Of a stretch of 64,000 nucleotides of DNA, positions 37,226 through 46,025 are shown one piece after another (within the stretch, counting starts at the first letter, position 1; the number at the start of each line of letters is the position of its first letter). The notes under the pieces were generated by a model. The model did not search any database. It was not told where the DNA came from and saw only the letters and a program-made list of their open reading frames with translations. The stretch is from Mycolicibacterium insubricum (GTDB lineage Bacteria > Actinomycetota > Actinomycetes > Mycobacteriales > Mycobacteriaceae): NCBI RefSeq assembly GCF_010731615.1, contig NZ_AP022618.1:186001-250000 (forward strand). Reading direction: 5' to 3'. The position numbers and the translations under genes are program-made.

Positions 37226-38734
37226 ATGCCAGCGAAGACAGTCCGCACCGAACTCACCTCGGGCGCCATCGAAGGATTCACGCGGGACGGCGTCAATCGC
37301 TGGCGTTCCATTCCCTACGCCAAGCCACCAGTCGGCGCGCTGCGGTTCAAGGCTCCCCAGCCGGTCGAAGCGTGGGACGGCGTCCGACCCTGCCACCGAT
37401 TCCGCTACTGCGCTCCACAGCCCCGCCGATACACCATCGTCGGTCCGGGCAAGTTCCAGCCCATGAGCGAGGACTGCCTCACCCTCAATGTCGTTGCACC
37501 CGACGGCGGCTCGGACCGACCTCTGCCCGTGATGTTCTTCATTCACGGCGGGGCGTACTTCCTGGGCAGTTCCGCGACACCGATCTATGATGGCGCGTCG
37601 CTTGCCCGCAGCGGTTGCGTGTACGTATCGACAAACTACCGCCTCGGCGCGCTAGGGGCTGTCGACCTGTCGTCGCTGTCCACCGCAGACATCCATATTG
37701 ACGACAACCTCTACTTGCGTGACCTCGTGTCGGCGCTCAGGTGGGTACGCGAGAACATCGCGGCATTCGGCGGCGATCCCGATAACGTGACGATCTTCGG
37801 AGAGAGCGCGGGCGCGCACGCCGTTACCACTTTGCTGGCCGTGCCAGCGGCTAAAGGGCTTTTCGCACAGGCTATCTCACAAAGTCCGGCCGGCGCGCTA
37901 TCCCGCTCCCAGGAGCTGGCCGCGGAGTTCGCCGCCAAGTTCGCATCCATTCTCTGCGCCGACGAGCGGGAGCCCGCCCGCCTCCTGTTGGCGGCGCGTC
38001 CGGCTCAACTGGTGAATGCATTCGATCGCTTGCTCACCACGAGTGCATCGGACCTTGCTGGCGGTTACCCGGTGGGATGCACATTCGGAACCGACTATCT
38101 ACCGTCCGAGCCCATTCAAGCGATGCGCGACGGCAAGGCGTACCGTGTGCCGCTGATCGTCGGTACGAACGCCGACGAGGGCCGGTTGTTCACTCGCTTC
38201 CTCAAACTCCTCCCGACGAACGAAGCCAAGATCGAAGCGTTACTAGCGGGAGCGGAACCCACCTGTCGCGAGCGAATTACTGCTGCCTATCCCGAATATC
38301 CGGCCCCCGATGCCTGTATCCGACTGGGGGCCGACTTCACATTCGGATCGACACTGTGGCAGCTCGCGGATTCCCACAGTCGGCACGCCCCCACATATCT
38401 GTACCGCTATGACTTCGCCCCGCGAACTCTGCAATGGGCCGGGCTGGGTGCCACCCATGCGACGGAGCTTCTTGCGGTGTTCGACGCCTACCGCACGCCG
38501 CTCGGTCGGCTACTCAGCGCCGGAGCCGATCGCCGCTCGGCCCTACGCGTGAGCGACGACATGCAAGGGCGCTGGGATGCTTTCGCACGCACCGGAGTTC
38601 CAGGAGACGGCTGGCCGCGCTACACCAGCGACGCCCGTCCGGTCCTCGTCTTCGATCGCGCTTCGCGAGTGGACAACGACCCCCACGCCGACCGCCGGAA
38701 AGCATGGGAAGGTTTTCAAGTCCTCGGACGCTGA
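37226..38734 (+). CDS. Type-B carboxylesterase
   Basis: 502 residues, alpha/beta-hydrolase of the cholinesterase/para-nitrobenzyl esterase family. Motifs: SEDCLTLNVVAP, oxyanion FFIHGGAYFLGS, nucleophile elbow FGESAGAH, acid in GTNADEGRLF, His in GATHATELL. No signal peptide is visible, so it is cytoplasmic. It may hydrolyse ester products of the BVMOs in this region (inference). It is transcribed away from the AraC gene, 221 bp downstream of it. Confidence 0.9.
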   Translation: MPAKTVRTELTSGAIEGFTRDGVNRWRSIPYAKPPVGALRFKAPQPVEAWDGVRPCHRFRYCAPQPRRYTIVGPGKFQPMSEDCLTLNVVAPDGGSDRPLPVMFFIHGGAYFLGSSATPIYDGASLARSGCVYVSTNYRLGALGAVDLSSLSTADIHIDDNLYLRDLVSALRWVRENIAAFGGDPDNVTIFGESAGAHAVTTLLAVPAAKGLFAQAISQSPAGALSRSQELAAEFAAKFASILCADEREPARLLLAARPAQLVNAFDRLLTTSASDLAGGYPVGCTFGTDYLPSEPIQAMRDGKAYRVPLIVGTNADEGRLFTRFLKLLPTNEAKIEALLAGAEPTCRERITAAYPEYPAPDACIRLGADFTFGSTLWQLADSHSRHAPTYLYRYDFAPRTLQWAGLGATHATELLAVFDAYRTPLGRLLSAGADRRSALRVSDDMQGRWDAFARTGVPGDGWPRYTSDARPVLVFDRASRVDNDPHADRRKAWEGFQVLGR

Positions 38735-39120
38735 CGAGCGGTTCCCCGCGGCGACGCATGCGTTCACAGCATTTGGCACCGATTGTTTCTGGGAGCCAAG
38801 GGTGAAACGGTGGCAAGGAGCACCTCCGGCGTGCCAATCCCAAAAGGCCGAAGAGGGCCACATTCTTGCCGAGGACTTGACGTACGAATGCAACCCCGTG
38901 TTGCGGCCTTGGGATCCGATCTCGTCAATCGCTCGAACCGAATGCGGCCGACGAGGTGGCGAACCCAACATTTACGGAGCTGGCCACGCCGGTCGGGTTG
39001 CGCCGCCGGACGCAACGCGTTCGCTCACCAACTGGTCCTCGCGACATTCTGCCGGGTAACGTACTGCGAGTGAACGAGCCCTCACATCGGGAGGGCGGGT
39101 GCCGATCAGGACGGGGATTG
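38735..39120. other. 386-bp gap upstream of the enoyl-CoA hydratase operon
   Basis: The frame of the next gene is open back to 38956 but this part has no conserved sequence, and reverse-strand frames are likewise uninformative. It ends with GATCAGGACGGGG before the ATG at 39121. It probably contains the operon promoter. Confidence 0.4.
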
Positions 39121-39888
39121 ATGAGCGAGGAAGCGATCACCTACGAGGTCGTCGACGGGGTGGCCTGGTTGACGATCAATCGCCCCGAGGCACGGAACGC
39201 GCTCAACGGGGCGGTCCGGCAGGGACTGTTCCACAGCGTTCACCGCTTCAACGCCGACGACTCCGCCAAGGTTCTGGTGCTGACCGGGGCAGGCGATAAG
39301 GCGTTCTGCGCCGGAGGGGACCTTAAAGAGATGGCGGAGACGGCGCTCACGGTTCCGCCGCCAGACTTCGCGCCGCAATTCGGGCGCAACATCCAGGTCG
39401 CCAAGCCGACCATCGCCGCGGTGAACGGCGTCGCCTTCGCCGGCGGATTCCTACTGGCCCAGCAGTGCGACCTCGTCATCGCAGCCGAGCACGCCAGGTT
39501 CGCGGTCAGCGAGGTCAAGGTAGGCCGCGGCTCGCCATGGGCTGTCCCGCTGTCGTGGCTGCTGCCGCCGCGGATTGCGCTGCAGATTTTGATGACCGGC
39601 GACCCGATCACTGCCGAGCGCGCCCGCGAGGTAGGCATGGTGAACGAGGTCGTGCCCGCAGCGGAGCTGCGGGTACGAGTTCAGGAGATCGCCCTGCGGA
39701 TCGCTTCCAACGCACCGCTGTCCGTACTCGCGGCAAAAAAGACCGTATACCTCTCCGCAGCGCACCACCTGACGGAGGCCTACGCCCACGCCGACCAGAT
39801 ATGGGAGCCGGTGTACCTCAGCGCCGACGCGCTAGAGGGTCCCGCCGCGTTCCGCGAGAAGCGCACACCGGTTTGGAAGGGACGTTAG
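39121..39888 (+). CDS. Enoyl-CoA hydratase/isomerase (crotonase family)
   Basis: 255 residues from ATG 39121. Crotonase landmarks: VAWLTINRPEARNALN, GDKAFCAGGDLKEMA (oxyanion loop), AVNGVAFAGGFLLAQQCDLVIAAEHARFAVSEVKVGRG. It hydrates or isomerises an enoyl-CoA. By neighbourhood it parallels EchA7 (Rv0971c) or AtuE, the isohexenylglutaconyl-CoA hydratase of acyclic terpene breakdown. The next gene starts two bases after its stop. Confidence 0.88.
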   Translation: MSEEAITYEVVDGVAWLTINRPEARNALNGAVRQGLFHSVHRFNADDSAKVLVLTGAGDKAFCAGGDLKEMAETALTVPPPDFAPQFGRNIQVAKPTIAAVNGVAFAGGFLLAQQCDLVIAAEHARFAVSEVKVGRGSPWAVPLSWLLPPRIALQILMTGDPITAERAREVGMVNEVVPAAELRVRVQEIALRIASNAPLSVLAAKKTVYLSAAHHLTEAYAHADQIWEPVYLSADALEGPAAFREKRTPVWKGR

Positions 39889-39890
39889 AC

Positions 39891-40703
39891 GTGGCCGTGC
39901 CGATGGAGTCCTTGATCACCGACATCGGGGCGGAAACGGCCGAGCTGTGGTCACTGATCGCCGAGCTGCCCGAGGGGCAAGCCGGGTGGGACGCGCCCAC
40001 CCCCGCGGCAGGCTGGGCGGTCCGCGATCAGATCAGCCATCTTGCGTTCTTCGACGACGCCGCGGTGCGCTCAGCCACCGACCCCGAAGGGTTCACGGCC
40101 GAGGTGCTGCCCATGCTCGCCGACGGCCGGATCTCCCCGGACACCATCGCCGAGCGCTACCGGCCGATGCCGACAGCGGAGCTGCTGTCCTGGTTCGACG
40201 GCGCGCGCCGCGCCCTCGTCGCTGCCTTCGCAGCGATCGACCCCTCGATGCGGGTGCCGTGGTTCGGCCTCCCTATGAGCGCGGCTTCCTCGCTGACCGC
40301 GCGGATCATGGAGACCTGGGCGCACGGTCAGGACATCGCCGACGCGCTGGGAGTGACCCGTGTGCCCTCGGCCCGGTTGCGCCACGTCGCCCACATCGGC
40401 GTGGGAGCGCGGGCGTTCAGCTACATGGCCAACGGCCTGGAGGTGCCCGAGGAACCCGTCCGTGTCGAGCTCACCGCACCGGGGGGCACGCTGTGGACCT
40501 GGGGCCCCGACGGCGTGCCCAACCGGGTCACCGGCACTGCGCACGACTTCTGCCTGCTCGTCACCCAGCGCAGGCATCGCGACGACACCGCACTGCACGT
40601 CACCGGTCCGCTCGCCGAACAGTGGCTCTCCATCGCGCAGGCCTTCGCCGGACCTCCCGGTGGCGGGCGCACCGCAGGACAGTTCGACGGAGGTGTGTCG
40701 TGA
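39891..40703 (+). CDS. TIGR03084-family protein (DinB/maleylpyruvate-isomerase-like)
   Basis: 270 residues from GTG 39891 behind GGAAGGGAC. The N-terminal DinB-like helical bundle has metal-type His residues in RDQISHLAFFDD and ETWAHGQDIADALG, followed by HVAHIGVGARAF and an SCP2-like C-terminal portion (APGGTLWTWGPDGV). This layout is that of the TIGR03084 family, found beside acyl-CoA carboxylase/AtuA genes in actinobacteria. Mycothiol-dependent enzymes share the fold, but its reaction is unknown. The stop overlaps the AtuA start (GTGA). Confidence 0.8.
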   Translation: MAVPMESLITDIGAETAELWSLIAELPEGQAGWDAPTPAAGWAVRDQISHLAFFDDAAVRSATDPEGFTAEVLPMLADGRISPDTIAERYRPMPTAELLSWFDGARRALVAAFAAIDPSMRVPWFGLPMSAASSLTARIMETWAHGQDIADALGVTRVPSARLRHVAHIGVGARAFSYMANGLEVPEEPVRVELTAPGGTLWTWGPDGVPNRVTGTAHDFCLLVTQRRHRDDTALHVTGPLAEQWLSIAQAFAGPPGGGRTAGQFDGGVS

Positions 40704-42436
40704 GGGACCCGGTACGCATCGGAAATTGCTCGGGCTTCTACGGCGACCGGATCGCCGCGGCGCGGGAGATGGTCGAGGGCGGGACGGGCGAGCAGAGCAT
40801 CGACGTGCTGTGCGGGGACTACCTCGCTGAACTGACGATGCTCATCCTGGCGAAGGCCCAGGCGAAGGATCCGGCGGGCGGTTACGCGCGCACGTTCCTG
40901 ACCCAGATGGAGCAGGTGTTGGGCACCTGTTCCGACCGCGGTATCAAGATCGTGGCCAACGCCGGTGGGCTCAACCCGGCCGGGCTGGCCGTCAGATTGC
41001 GCGAGCTTGCGGACCGGCTCGGTATCACCGTCCGGATCGCCCACATCGAAGGTGACGACTTGCGCGGGAACCTCTCCGCGATCACCCCTGCGGTCGGTGA
41101 GGTCAAGCCGGTCTCGGCCAACGCCTACCTCGGGGGTTGGGGTATCGCCGAAGCGCTGGGTGCGGGCGCCGACGTCGTCGTCACCGGACGGGTGACAGAC
41201 GCCTCGCTGGTCGTCGGCCCGGCCGCCTGGTGGCACGGGTGGGAGCGCACCGACTGGGACCGGCTCGCCGGTGCCGTCGTGGCCGGCCACGTCATCGAAT
41301 GCGGACCACAGGCCACGGGCGGCAACTACGCCTTCCTCGACGAGATCACCGACCGTCGCTACCCGGGCTTCCCGATCGCGGAGGTGGCGGCCGACGGCTC
41401 GTCGGTGATCACCAAGCACGCCGACACCGGGGGGCTGGTGTCGGTCGGTACGGTCACCGCCCAGCTGCTCTACGAGATCGCCGAGCCGGCCTATCTGGGG
41501 CCCGACGTGGTGACTCACTTCGACACGATCTCGCTGGCCCAGCAGGCCGAGCACCGGGTGGCGATCACGGGTGTCACCGGCAGCCCGCCACCGGAGACGC
41601 TCAAGGTGGCGCTGAACGAGGTCGGGGGCTACCGGAACACCATGACGATGGTGCTCACCGGCTTGGACCTGGAGGCGAAAGCCGCGTTCGCGCAGCAGCA
41701 GCTGTTCGACATCCTCGGCGGCCGGGGATCCTTCGCCGAGGTCGACGTCCGGTTTCTGCGTTTCGACACACCGGACGCCCCCACCAACGACCAGGCGTGC
41801 GCGCACTTGCGGATCACGGTCAAGGACACCGACCCGCGCAAGGTCGGCCGGGCGTTCTCGAGCGCAATCATGGAGATCGCTCTGGCCGGGTATGCCGGCT
41901 TCCACACCACCACGCCACCCACGTCGGAGTCAGTGTTCGGCGTGTATCGCCCAGCGACCGTGCCCCGGTCGAGCGTGACGCAGGTCGTGGTGCTGCCCAA
42001 CGGTGAGCGCCGGAGGATCGCCGATCCGCCGACCGGTAGCGTGCCGGCCGCGAAGGTCCGGGGCAGCGCGGCAGCCGCGCCGCCGACCGAGCCGACATGC
42101 CGCGCGCCGCTGGGCGCGGTTCTGGGCGCGCGGTCCGGCGACAAGGGCGGCAACGCCAATATTGGTCTCTGGGCCCGCGACGACGCCGGCTATGCCTGGG
42201 TGCGCGAGCACTTAACCGTCGAGCGACTGCGCGGGCTGCTCGGCCCGGAGGCTGCGCAGCTGCGCATAGAGCGATTCGAGCTGCCCAACCTGCGTGCGCT
42301 CAACGTTGTGGTGCACGGGCTGCTGGGGGAAGGCGTGGCATCCTCGACCCGGCCGGATGCCCAGGCGAAGGGCTTGTGCGAGTACCTGCGCTCCCGCATC
42401 GTGGACATACCGCAATCCCTTGTCGGCGCGACCTGA
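40700..42436 (+). CDS. AtuA-like (DUF1446) acyclic terpene utilisation protein
   Basis: 578 residues from GTG 40700. VRIGNCSGFYGDR, GLNPAGLA, NAYLGGWGIAEALGAGADVVVTGRVTDASLVVGP and ECGPQATGGNY are the DUF1446/AtuA hallmarks. The C-terminal part RAPLGAVLGARSGDKGGNANIGLWAR matches the second conserved AtuA region. In Pseudomonas atuA heads the citronellol/geraniol gene cluster; in M. tuberculosis Rv0976c is the counterpart next to accD2/accA2. Its exact reaction is unproven. Third gene of a tightly coupled operon. Confidence 0.88.
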   Translation: MRDPVRIGNCSGFYGDRIAAAREMVEGGTGEQSIDVLCGDYLAELTMLILAKAQAKDPAGGYARTFLTQMEQVLGTCSDRGIKIVANAGGLNPAGLAVRLRELADRLGITVRIAHIEGDDLRGNLSAITPAVGEVKPVSANAYLGGWGIAEALGAGADVVVTGRVTDASLVVGPAAWWHGWERTDWDRLAGAVVAGHVIECGPQATGGNYAFLDEITDRRYPGFPIAEVAADGSSVITKHADTGGLVSVGTVTAQLLYEIAEPAYLGPDVVTHFDTISLAQQAEHRVAITGVTGSPPPETLKVALNEVGGYRNTMTMVLTGLDLEAKAAFAQQQLFDILGGRGSFAEVDVRFLRFDTPDAPTNDQACAHLRITVKDTDPRKVGRAFSSAIMEIALAGYAGFHTTTPPTSESVFGVYRPATVPRSSVTQVVVLPNGERRRIADPPTGSVPAAKVRGSAAAAPPTEPTCRAPLGAVLGARSGDKGGNANIGLWARDDAGYAWVREHLTVERLRGLLGPEAAQLRIERFELPNLRALNVVVHGLLGEGVASSTRPDAQAKGLCEYLRSRIVDIPQSLVGAT

Positions 42437-42849
42437 CAAATCCCGAATTTGGAGTAGCCGGGCCACTCTGTCGACGTATCGCCAATCAAGTCGCCGTCCT
42501 CTGCCTGCTGCTTGACGTAGCCCCTTTGCCAAAGCCGTGTTGCCGAACGATGTGATGACGATCGGATGACGCCAACAGCGTCCGGCAGACGGAGAGATGG
42601 CTTTGTCCAGTTCCTTGCCGAACTGGACATCCAAAGAGGGCGCAGCGATCTGCCCACGCGGTTGCCGATCTTGGCCAATGAGCGGGCACATCCACGAATG
42701 GGGATCACACGCGCAGGCGCCAGCCACCTGCCACTGGGCGTCTACATTTCAACTCAACCTGGGATTGTGAGCAGGTGTTAACGTTCGTAGTGTAGCTCCC
42801 GGCGCTGCAGTGCTGCGCGAGCCCTGGTTGCGAGCGAAGGAAGGTAGTA
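42437..42849. other. 413-bp gap between the AtuA gene and a TetR gene
   Basis: No coding frame with recognisable sequence on either strand. Just upstream of the TetR start it has CAGGTGTTAACGTTCG (around 42773), similar to TGTTAACA motifs at the CYP153 promoter and near 29264. The rest shows nothing specific. Confidence 0.4.
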
Positions 42850-43512
42850 GTGAACAAGGTGGTCGTTGCCGGACGTACCCGGGTCGGCGGCGAACGTCGG
42901 GAACGGATTCTCGCCTCTGCCACCGAGTTGATTGCCGAGCGGGGCTACCACGCTGTCTCCATGGCCGACATCGGCGTTGCATCAGGGGTTGTCGGGCCGG
43001 CCATCTATCGCCATTTCAACAGTAAGAGCGATCTACTGGCGGCCCTCTTCGAGCGAGTGGTGGACAAACTCCTTAAGCGTGCGACGGCGATCGTCGAGCA
43101 GTCCCGCGACGAGGCGGAGGCGCTGACCCTGCTGGTGTCAGACCAAGTCGCCTTGGTAATGGATCAACGCGAGCTGGCAATGGTGTATTACCGCGAAGTG
43201 CACAATCTGTCGGATCAGCACCAGAGCCGGTTGCGCCGAAAGCAGCGACTCTATCTAGAAGAGTGGGTACACCTCGTCGGAGAATTGCGGCCCGCGGTCG
43301 ATGAGATTGAACTTCGGGCGATGGTTCATGGAGCGATCGGAGCCATTCAATCGATCTTGCACTACCGCGGCACTGGCCTGGCTCCCGAACAGACCTCTGC
43401 GCTGCTCGTTGCGATGGGTCACGCCGTGCTCGGCGTCCCCGCGTCTAGCTACCAGATGGGTGCCGTGACCACTGCTCGATCCTGTCCTCGTCCTGGCACG
43501 CCGCAGCACTAG
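42850..43512 (+). CDS. TetR-family regulator (SACE_7040-like)
   Basis: 220 residues from GTG 42850. HTH: RRERILASATELIAERGYHA and MADIGVASGVVGPAIYRHFNSKSDLL. The ligand domain (AMVYYREVHNLSDQHQSRLRRKQRLYLEEW) resembles SACE_7040-type TetR proteins often encoded beside AccD2/AtuA-type acyl-CoA carboxylase clusters. It is a good candidate to control the hydratase-AtuA operon upstream and/or the carboxylase genes at the end of the window. Confidence 0.83.
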   Translation: MNKVVVAGRTRVGGERRERILASATELIAERGYHAVSMADIGVASGVVGPAIYRHFNSKSDLLAALFERVVDKLLKRATAIVEQSRDEAEALTLLVSDQVALVMDQRELAMVYYREVHNLSDQHQSRLRRKQRLYLEEWVHLVGELRPAVDEIELRAMVHGAIGAIQSILHYRGTGLAPEQTSALLVAMGHAVLGVPASSYQMGAVTTARSCPRPGTPQH

Positions 43513-43525
43513 GGACATTCTGAGG

Positions 43526-44092
43526 GTGTCAGCAACACACGAAGACGACTTCGCTCAGTATGGTCTGCTCGACGGTCTCGAGGGCAACAGCCGCCAGGAG
43601 AGGACTGATCTTATTGCCTGGCTGCATGCCCAGGGCTTCACGACTGATCAAATCCGACTGGCGGCTCCAACCCCTCTCCTGCTTCCTACCAGCCGCGTAC
43701 TGGGTGATGAGGGGCGGTACATCTCTCTGCGCGAGCTGAGCACAGAAACCGGAATGGACCCAGAGCTCCTCACACGGCTGCTCGATGCTGCCGGCCTCCC
43801 TCGACCGGAAGACCCCTGCAACGCGGAACTGCTTCGTGCCGACGGTGACGCAATCGCACGCGCACGACACTTCATCGACATGGGCGTTAATCCAGACGAA
43901 ACAGTCGCCATATTGCGGGCCCTCACGGCAGGCATCGGGCAGGCCACAGAGATGATGCGTGACTTCGTGCTGAACATGTTGCTTGTTCCGGGGGGGGGAG
44001 CGAGATCCAACTCGCTGACGCCCTCCAAGAGTTCGCACGACGAGCGAGGCCAGACTTGTTATCCGCGGTTGGCGAACTTTTCCTCATGAGTC
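43526..44092 (+). pseudogene. 5' part of a class III adenylate cyclase gene, frameshifted and cut by an IS
   Basis: Starts at GTG 43526. The encoded AQYGLLDGLEGNSRQERTDL and LLLPTSRVLGDEGRYISLREL are the regulatory domain found in front of the Rv1264-type pH-sensing cyclases. At a run of nine G (43990-43998) the frame changes: the expected continuation SEIQLADALQEFARRARPDL is only reached in another frame. The gene is then cut at 44092 by the IS; the 3' half resumes at 45345 (or 45341 counting the duplication). Without the IS and the G-run shift it would encode one cyclase of the usual length. Confidence 0.88.
44089..44092 (+). repeat. Target-site duplication, left copy (AGTC)
   Basis: AGTC directly precedes the IS left end; the same four bases follow the right end at 45341-45344. 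Removing the IS and one copy restores the cyclase frame MSLRSSLEAEAITAAER. Confidence 0.9.
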
Positions 44093-44124
44093 TGAGGTGA
44101 GCCCTCTGTAGTGGTCCAGTCGTT
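44093..44124 (+). repeat. IS left terminal inverted repeat
   Basis: Begins TGAGGTGAGCCC and ends with GTGGTCCAGTCGTT. The latter 14 bases match the right end exactly in reverse complement; the outer part matches partly with a one-base length difference. Confidence 0.85.
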
Positions 44125-44172
44125 GTGGGACTCTGTTGTCCGAGTGTTCGGGCAGGAAGAATCACCAACGAG

Positions 44173-44460
44173 ATGGCATCGAACAAGCGCCGGCGGCATA
44201 CGCCGGATCAGATCATCCGCAAGCTCGCCGAGGGCAACAAGCTGCTCGGGACGGGTCAGGAGCTGGCCGAGGTCTGTCGGCATCTGGAGATCGCGGAATC
44301 GACGTGGCATCGCTGGCTGGCGCAATACGGCGGCATGAAGGCCAACGACGCCAAACGCCTCAAGGAGCTCGAGGCCGAGAACGCCCGGCTGAAGAAGCTG
44401 GTCGCCAATCAGGCCCTCGACATCGACATGCTCAAGGAGATCGGGTCGGGAAACTTCTGA
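44173..44460 (+). CDS. IS3-family transposase OrfA
   Basis: 95 residues from ATG 44173. HTH region HTPDQIIRKLAEGNKLL ... EVCRHLEIAESTWHRWLAQYGG followed by the leucine-zipper-like DAKRLKELEAENARLKKLVA, typical of IS407-group OrfA. It binds the IS ends and supplies the N-terminus of the fused transposase after frameshifting near its stop codon. Confidence 0.92.
   Translation: MASNKRRRHTPDQIIRKLAEGNKLLGTGQELAEVCRHLEIAESTWHRWLAQYGGMKANDAKRLKELEAENARLKKLVANQALDIDMLKEIGSGNF
44448..44454 (+). other. Programmed -1 frameshift heptamer in the IS
   Basis: G-GGA-AAC lies two codons before the OrfA stop, in the X-XXY-YYZ phase. Slipping back one base gives GGG AAA CTT CTG, which is exactly the frame of OrfB (GKLLTPNRKRRAA). 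Confidence 0.75.
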
Positions 44461-45311
44461 CCCCGAACCGCAAACGCCGCGCAGCGACCATGCTGTGTGA
44501 GCGGTTCGGGGTGTCGCAACGCCGCGCCTGCACCGTGGTCGGCCTGCACCGCTCCACGATGCGGCTGACGCCATCACCGGTCACCACCGAGGAGGCCGAA
44601 CTGCGGGCCTGGCTGCGACGGTTCTCTACCGACCGGCCGCGGTGGGGTTGGCGCCGAGCAGCGAAGATGGCCCGCCGGGCGGGCTGGCAGGTCAACAACA
44701 AGCGCATCCGCCGGCTCTGGCGCGAGGAGGGCCTGCGGGTTCCGCAACGCCGCCGCAAGAAGCGCTTGACGGGCATCGGGGTCGCAGTGGGCGCAATGTC
44801 GCCCATCTGTCCGAATGTGATCTGGGCGATGGACTTCCAGTTCGACACCACCGCCGACGGCCGCACCCTCAAGATGCTCAACGTCATCGATGAGTTCACC
44901 CGCGAGGCCTTGGCGATCGAGGCCGACCGATCCATCGACGCCGACGGCGTCGTCGCCGTGCTGGACCGCCTCGCTTTGATGCACGGGGCGCCGCACTATG
45001 TGCGCTTCGACAACGGGCCGGAGTTCGTCGCGCATGCTGTGGCTGATTGGTGTCGATTCAACAGTGCTGGTTCACTTTTCATCGATCCCGGCTCACCGTG
45101 GCAGAACGCCTTCATCGAATCGTTCAACGGCCGACTGCGTGACGAACTGCTCAACTCGTGGCGCTTCGACTCGCTTCTGGAAGCGAGGGTGATCATCGAG
45201 GACTGGCGCCGCGATTACAACGCTAACCGGCCCCACACCGCCCACGGGGAGCTCACCCCTGCCGAGTTTGCCCTACAGTGGGCCACGACCCACCAACCGA
45301 AAGTCGCATAA
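44456..45311 (+). CDS. IS3-family transposase OrfB (DDE catalytic part)
   Basis: The OrfB frame is entered by -1 slippage at 44448-44454 and has no good independent start. DDE residues: Asp in NVIWAMDFQFD, Asp in VRFDNGPEF, Glu in QNAFIESFNGRLRDELLN, with 35 residues between the last two. An HTH_21-like part (RWGWRRAAKMARRAG) precedes it. All catalytic residues are intact, so the element may still be mobile. The stop at 45309-45311 overlaps the right inverted repeat. Confidence 0.92.
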
Positions 45312-45340
45312 CGACTGGACCACCAAACGGGTCCCCCTCA
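45310..45340 (+). repeat. IS right terminal inverted repeat
   Basis: AACGACTGGACCAC at 45310-45323 is the exact complement of the left core; the end reads CCCCCTCA, complementing the left TGAGG. Confidence 0.85.
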
Positions 45341-45344
45341 AGTC
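45341..45344 (+). repeat. Target-site duplication, right copy (AGTC)
   Basis: Second copy of the four-base duplication produced by insertion of the IS into the cyclase gene. Confidence 0.9.
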
Positions 45345-45916
45345 TCCGCAGTTCGTTGGAGGCAGAGGCGATCACCGCCGCAGAACGAGCAGCAGGACGG
45401 CTGCCGGAAGCGCGCGAGATAACCGTTGCATTCGCCGACGTGGTGGGGCTTACCGAATTGGGCGAAAAGCTTCAGCCCGACGATTTGGAGAGGCTCGCGA
45501 ATCGACTTGCGACTGCTGCGCGCGATGCAGCCAACCCACCGGTGAGATTCGTAAAATCCATCGGGGACGCGGTCATGCTGGTCTCGTCACAACCGACGCC
45601 GCTGGTAACGACGATGCTGGACCTGGTCGACAGCGCGTCGGCAAACGACCTGCCTTCCTTGAGGATTGGCGTGGCGTCCGGGTCAGCGGTCTCGCGGGCG
45701 GGCGACTGGTTCGGCAACCCCGTGAACCTGGCCAGCCGAGTGAGCGCGGCGGCGCGGCCAGGGGCAGTGTTGGTGGCGGACTCGACGCGGGCGATCGTCG
45801 ACGACGACGCAGGCCTCCGGTGGTCGTCCGCCGGCGCATACCGTCTGAAGGGCGTCAGCAGCAAGGTCAACCTGTCGCGGGTGAGGCGCGCCCAGGCGGC
45901 TGAGTACCCCGTTTGA
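45345..45916 (+). pseudogene. 3' part of the interrupted class III adenylate cyclase gene
   Basis: Continues the cyclase after the IS: RLPEAREITVAFADVVGLTE holds the first metal Asp, KSIGDAVMLVS the second Asp and the base-recognition Lys, and GNPVNLASRVSAAARPG the transition-state Asn and Arg. The catalytic domain itself is therefore complete and undamaged, but it has been cut from its start and regulatory half. It would make cAMP from ATP if expressed. No start codon or ribosome site of its own is obvious. Confidence 0.88.
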
Positions 45917-46025
45917 ATCGAGCTCACTAGCGCCCGCCTAATGAACAAGTCAAGACCTACTTGATAAGCCGAACGCCACCTCGCTATCGCGGCCCCTCGT
46001 AACCAATCTAGCGGTCGAATTCGAT

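Larger units (their letters stand above)
44093..45340 (+). mobile_element. IS3-family, IS407-group insertion sequence (1248 bp)
   Basis: Ends are related inverted repeats starting TGAGG, with a perfect 14-bp core GTGGTCCAGTCGTT at 44111-44124 and its complement at 45310-45323. Two overlapping ORFs are joined by a -1 frameshift. The 4-bp duplication (AGTC) is the size typical of the IS407 group. The transposase stop lies inside the right repeat. Confidence 0.93.

Noticed and set aside
38956..39120. N-terminal extension of the enoyl-CoA hydratase
   Set aside because: The extra 55 residues are unlike any crotonase and homologues start at the ATG at 39121.
40421..41905. 494-codon reverse open frame
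   Set aside because: Antisense to the AtuA-like gene; no conserved motif.
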